NCBI GenBank assembly: GCA_050290865.1
Contig: JBNKIW010000011.1
Span: forward strand, 39,439-103,438
Origin: JARRLC01 sp050290865
Lineage (GTDB): Bacteria; Pseudomonadota; Alphaproteobacteria; Rhizobiales; Rhodomicrobiaceae
Length of the DNA stretch: 64,000 bases
Direction of reading: 5' to 3'
The position numbers were made by a program, and so were the translations under genes. Below the pieces are notes generated by a model. It saw nothing but the letters and a program-made list of their open reading frames with translations. It was not told the DNA's origin and searched no databases. Positions 61,554 to 64,000 of this stretch are shown here, one piece after another (position 1 is the stretch's first letter; the number at the start of each line of letters is the position of its first letter).

Positions 61554-61568
61554 GAACGAAAAGAGAAC
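61554..61568 (-). promoter_or_regulatory. LexA (SOS) box upstream of rmuC
   Basis: GAAC (61554-61557) and GAAC (61565-61568) are exactly seven bases apart, the alphaproteobacterial LexA direct repeat (GTTC-N7-GTTC on the other strand). It lies 104 bases upstream of rmuC and 67 bases upstream of the divergent def start. Position favours rmuC, but influence on def is possible. Confidence 0.78.
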
Positions 61569-61635
61569 AACCGACAGGCAATAAACCACCGGCCCCCTTG
61601 TTGACCAAGTCCGGTATTCCGCTTATCTGAAAACT

Positions 61636-62157
61636 ATGGCCAAGCTTCCGATTATCATCTTTCCCGATCCTGTCCTGCGTGAGCCTTGCGCGCCCGTCGA
61701 TCACGTGGACGACGAGATGCGCCGCTTCCTCGATAACATGATGGAAACCATGTACGAGGCGCCGGGCGTGGGCCTCGCGGCGCCGCAGGTGGGGGTTTTG
61801 CGCCGCATCCTGGTGATGGACCCCGGCTTCAGGAAGGCCGACGGGCCGGCGGACCCCTATATGCTGATCAACCCCGAGATCCTGAGCGTGGGCGAAACGT
61901 CACGCGCTTACGAAGAGGGGTGCCTGTCGATCCCGGAAATGTACGCGGAGGTCGAGAGGCCCGCATCAGTGCGCGTACGCTATATCGACCGCAACGGCAC
62001 AGTGCAGGAACGGCTTTTCGAAGAACACGCGGCCACGGTGGTGCAGCACGAGATGGACCATCTGAGCGGTGTTCTTTTTATCGACCATCTTTCACGCCTC
62101 AGGCGGGACCGCCTGATCCGCAAGTTCCGCAAGGGACGGCGTGAAGCGGCCCTTTGA
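61636..62157 (+). CDS. def: Peptide deformylase
   Basis: The three deformylase motifs are present: GVGLAAPQVGV, EEGCLSIPEMY with the metal-binding Cys, and QHEMDHLSG with the two His and catalytic Glu. It removes formyl from N-terminal Met of new proteins. The length (173 residues) and start ATG 61636 are normal. The companion fmt is 285 bases downstream, separated by an inverted pair of palindromic repeats. Confidence 0.97.
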   Translation: MAKLPIIIFPDPVLREPCAPVDHVDDEMRRFLDNMMETMYEAPGVGLAAPQVGVLRRILVMDPGFRKADGPADPYMLINPEILSVGETSRAYEEGCLSIPEMYAEVERPASVRVRYIDRNGTVQERLFEEHAATVVQHEMDHLSGVLFIDHLSRLRRDRLIRKFRKGRREAAL

Positions 62158-62254
62158 CGGCCCCCGTCAAAAGCTGCGAACGGCACTTGTAATCCTGCCG
62201 CGTTCCCCGCTATCCAGGTGCGGGGCTATTTATGATCGTCAGGATGGTTCTCCG

Positions 62255-62332
62255 CTAGTGTCGCGTCTCGCAATTGCCTTCTCCCTTACCACGAACTCGT
62301 CAAGGCAATTGCGAGACATAAGCCACACTAGA
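62255..62332. repeat. CTAG-family palindrome, locus B unit 1
   Basis: The left arm CTAGTGTCGC-GTCTCGCAATTGCCTT (62255-62280) pairs with the right arm at 62303-62332, which ends in CTAG and carries a 4-base insertion (TTAT on the complementary strand) that the left arm lacks. The centre bases differ from unit 2 (CGCAATT against CCGAATT), but both arms changed together, so pairing is kept. Confidence 0.88.
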
Positions 62333-62346
62333 CGCTCTGAGGTTTG

Positions 62347-62424
62347 CTAGTGTCCCTATTGTCTCCGAATTGCCTTGTGCGAGCGTGCGGCAAGGATAAA
62401 GGCAATTCGGAGACGGGACACTAG
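62347..62424. repeat. CTAG-family palindrome, locus B unit 2 (inverted)
   Basis: The left arm CTAGTGTCCC-TATT-GTCTCCGAATTGCCTT (62347-62376) pairs perfectly with the right arm at 62399-62424 apart from the TATT insertion, which is on the left arm only. This unit therefore faces unit 1, 14 bases away. It ends 18 bases before fmt, covering the region where the fmt leader would be. Confidence 0.9.
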
Positions 62425-62442
62425 CGGGGAGGTTAAGAGGGC

Positions 62443-63378
62443 ATGGCTCGTCTGCGCGTCGTATTCATGGGCACGCCCGATTTCGCGGTGCCCGCACTGA
62501 GCGAGATCGTGGCTGCGGGGCACGACGTCCTGGCCGTCTACACCCAGCCGCCGCGCCCGGCGGGGCGGGGGATGGCTGCGCGGAAATCGCCGGTGCATCA
62601 TTTCGCGGAAGAAGCCGGGATCCCGGTCTTCACGCCGCCCCGCCTGCGCAGTGCGGAGGCGCAGAACCAGTTCTGCGCACTCGACGCCGATGTCTGCGTG
62701 GTCGCCGCCTACGGGCTGATCCTGCCGAAGGCGATTCTCGAAGCGCCCTACTACGGCTGTCTGAACATCCATGCCTCTCTTCTGCCGCGCTGGCGGGGAG
62801 CGGCGCCCATCCAGCGCGCTATCATGGCGGGCGACACCGAGACGGGCGTCGTCATCATGCGCATGGAGGAGGGGCTGGACACCGGCTCCGTGAGCCTGTG
62901 GGAGCGCATGCCCATCGGTCCGGATATGACCGCAGGCGAATTGCACGACGAACTGTCGCTCAAAGGTGCGAGGCTGATCGGTCAGACGCTCGACCTCCTT
63001 CCCGAGGGACAGCTCCGCTTCCGCGCCCAGCGGCAGGACGGCGTCACCTACGCCAACAAGGTCGCCAAGGACGAAATGCACATCGACTGGCGCCGTCCGG
63101 CGGTCGAGGTGCACAACCGCATCCGCGCATTGTCGCCGCATCCGGGGGCGTGGTTCGAGGCGCTCCTGTCGGGGCGGACCGAGCGGATCAAAGTGCTGCG
63201 CTCGATCATCGTGCCCGGACGCGGCGAACCGGGCCGGCTGCTGGACAGCCAGTTGACGGTGGCCTGCGCGCAGCAGGCGGTGCGGCTGACGCGCGTGCAG
63301 CGGGCGGGCAAGAAGCCGATGCTGGGCGCGGAGTTTCTGCGCGGCTTTCCGCTGGCGAGGGGCACGCATTTCGCCTGA
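62443..63378 (+). CDS. fmt: Methionyl-tRNA formyltransferase
   Basis: The protein begins ARLRVVFMGTPDFAVPALSE. It has YGLILPKAILEAPYYGCLNI and HASLLPRWRGAAPIQRAI, with the catalytic Asn/His, and GDTETGVVIMRMEEGLDTG with the catalytic Asp, then a C-terminal OB-like domain. It formylates initiator Met-tRNA using formyl-tetrahydrofolate. ATG 62443 has GGGGAGG about ten bases upstream. The length (311 residues) is normal. truA does not follow; the next gene is a broken metallopeptidase. Confidence 0.97.
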   Translation: MARLRVVFMGTPDFAVPALSEIVAAGHDVLAVYTQPPRPAGRGMAARKSPVHHFAEEAGIPVFTPPRLRSAEAQNQFCALDADVCVVAAYGLILPKAILEAPYYGCLNIHASLLPRWRGAAPIQRAIMAGDTETGVVIMRMEEGLDTGSVSLWERMPIGPDMTAGELHDELSLKGARLIGQTLDLLPEGQLRFRAQRQDGVTYANKVAKDEMHIDWRRPAVEVHNRIRALSPHPGAWFEALLSGRTERIKVLRSIIVPGRGEPGRLLDSQLTVACAQQAVRLTRVQRAGKKPMLGAEFLRGFPLARGTHFA

Positions 63379-63417
63379 GGCGGCGTGTGCAGGCGTATTC
63401 CGAGCGTAGGACGGACG

Positions 63418-63597
63418 ATGATTGTCATCTTCATCATAGTCCTGTTCGTGGGGCTGGCCGTGCTGCCGTCGCTGTGGGTGAAAGCTATCCTGGCGCGCCA
63501 CAGCACCGAACGGCGGGATTTCCCCGGCACCGGCGGCGAATTCGCGCGCCACGTCCTCGACGGCATGGGCCTGACACATGTGAAGGCGGAGGAAATC
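63418..63597 (+). pseudogene. Truncated zinc metallopeptidase (YugP-like), N-terminus only
   Basis: About 60 residues match the start of the membrane-associated neutral zinc metallopeptidase family: a first helix (VIFIIVLFVGLAVLPSLWVK) and then RHSTERRDFPGTGGEFARH and LDGMGLTHVK. The similarity stops near 63597; the frame reaches a stop at 63636 through unrelated sequence. The rest of the protein, with its HExxH zinc site, is absent. The sequence past the break belongs to a transposase remnant on the other strand, so the gene looks cut by a transposition-linked deletion. Confidence 0.75.
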
Positions 63598-63599
63598 TG

Positions 63600-63878
63600 C
63601 AAGTCCCAGCCGCGCTTGCCGCAGAGGCCAAGTTGATCGGCCAGGAGCCGCGCTTCGGCGGCTTCCTCCAACGTCACCTGCTCGAAAAACCGGCGTATCC
63701 GTTGCCTCACCGAAGCCAACATCGCGTCCGTCGCCACGCTGGCCGCCAGACGATGCATGCATACGGATCCCTTTTCGGCGGTTAGCCTCACCAACCACGC
63801 GAGCGTTTCTGCCCTTGTCGGCCATAGCCCAAATCTGTTACCCAAAACTTCGGTTAAAGCTTTGTCGCTGACTATCAT
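63600..63878 (-). pseudogene. IS4-type transposase fragment (N-terminus)
   Basis: On the minus strand, from the ATG at 63876-63878, the translation shows LTEVLGNRFGLWPTRAETLA, MHRLAASVATDAMLASVRQR and IRRFFEQVTL, then LLADQLGLCGKRGWDL. These fit the N-terminal region of IS4-family transposases. After WDL the expected catalytic region does not follow and the frame runs into the metallopeptidase DNA. No DDE region, second half or inverted repeats were found. This is a remnant, not a functional element. Confidence 0.7.
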
Positions 63879-64000
63879 CGACGGCTCCTTCTTCTCGCAG
63901 TTGATTCCCTATCCAGCTAAGGCAGGTAATGCAACCGCAGGTGGGGTGCGCCGAATGCGGCCGGCGCCGCCGGGCATGACCCCAGCGGTTAATTGTTCGT
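63879..64000. other. Sequence beyond the transposase fragment
   Basis: The last 122 bases continue past the transposase start (TCATCGACGGCTCCTTC and onward). They may contain the outer end of the former insertion sequence, but no terminal inverted repeat can be confirmed without its partner. No gene is recognised. Confidence 0.3.

Noticed and set aside
63600..64000. A complete insertion sequence at the window end
   Set aside because: Only the N-terminal part of a transposase is present and no terminal inverted repeats could be paired.

Overview
The window is high-GC DNA from an alphaproteobacterium, most likely in or near Hyphomicrobiales (Rhizobiales). Lineage markers are a PopZ/DUF2497 polar organiser behind a TolC gene and pcm, an ssb-gyrA pair, a tyrS/anmK divergon, an xth-lolA-ftsK string, ExoF/ExoY-type exopolysaccharide genes, and direct-repeat GAAC-N7-GAAC LexA boxes before ssb and rmuC. 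No tRNA, rRNA, CRISPR array, prophage or intact insertion sequence was seen, so this is mostly chromosomal core interspersed with accessory islands.

Layout. 1-6176 is a TCA-linked string: the 3' end of monomeric NADP isocitrate dehydrogenase, acnB, then an unusual soluble fumarate reductase-like trio (2Fe-2S/2x4Fe-4S protein, flavoprotein, HdrC-like protein). A TrmH-family methyltransferase follows. 7068-18415 is an exopolysaccharide locus: ExoF-like export protein, four glycosyltransferases, Wzx-like flippase, Wzy-like polymerase/ligase, ExoY-like priming transferase, and a LuxR-type regulator with a degenerate receiver. After a chemoreceptor gene, 21136-28115 holds a compact six-gene operon (acyl carrier protein, AMP-forming ligase, AsnB-type amidotransferase, NadE-like amide ligase, an unrecognised membrane-anchored protein, SGNH-like secreted protein). 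This is the best candidate here for an undescribed assembly pathway, probably for an amidated acyl or aminoacyl group destined for the envelope.

28491-45309 is mainly core: pcm, tolC, popZ, a Cu(I) ATPase with a divergent CsoR-family repressor, truA, tyrS, anmK, xth, lolA, ftsK and a DapC-like aminotransferase. 45659-48721 is a nitric-oxide signalling cassette (H-NOX, PAS kinase, receiver-kinase hybrid). Converging on it from the minus strand is ccmC-ccmD-ccmG followed by a NosL-like protein, a small membrane protein and an FtsX-like permease without a nearby ATPase. 52603-63378 holds an unrecognised membrane protein, a DEAD-box helicase, two small secreted proteins, ssb, gyrA, rmuC, def and fmt. 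The window ends in a truncated zinc metallopeptidase gene that abuts an IS4-type transposase remnant.

Non-coding structure includes two loci of paired, mutually inverted palindromes (28285-28451 and 62255-62424) that form a dispersed repeat family with a CTAG-ended consensus, another palindrome between the two redox genes at 3903-3977, paired G tracts upstream of the LuxR-type gene, and two LexA boxes. Assignments come from reading motifs and gene context; no database search was run.
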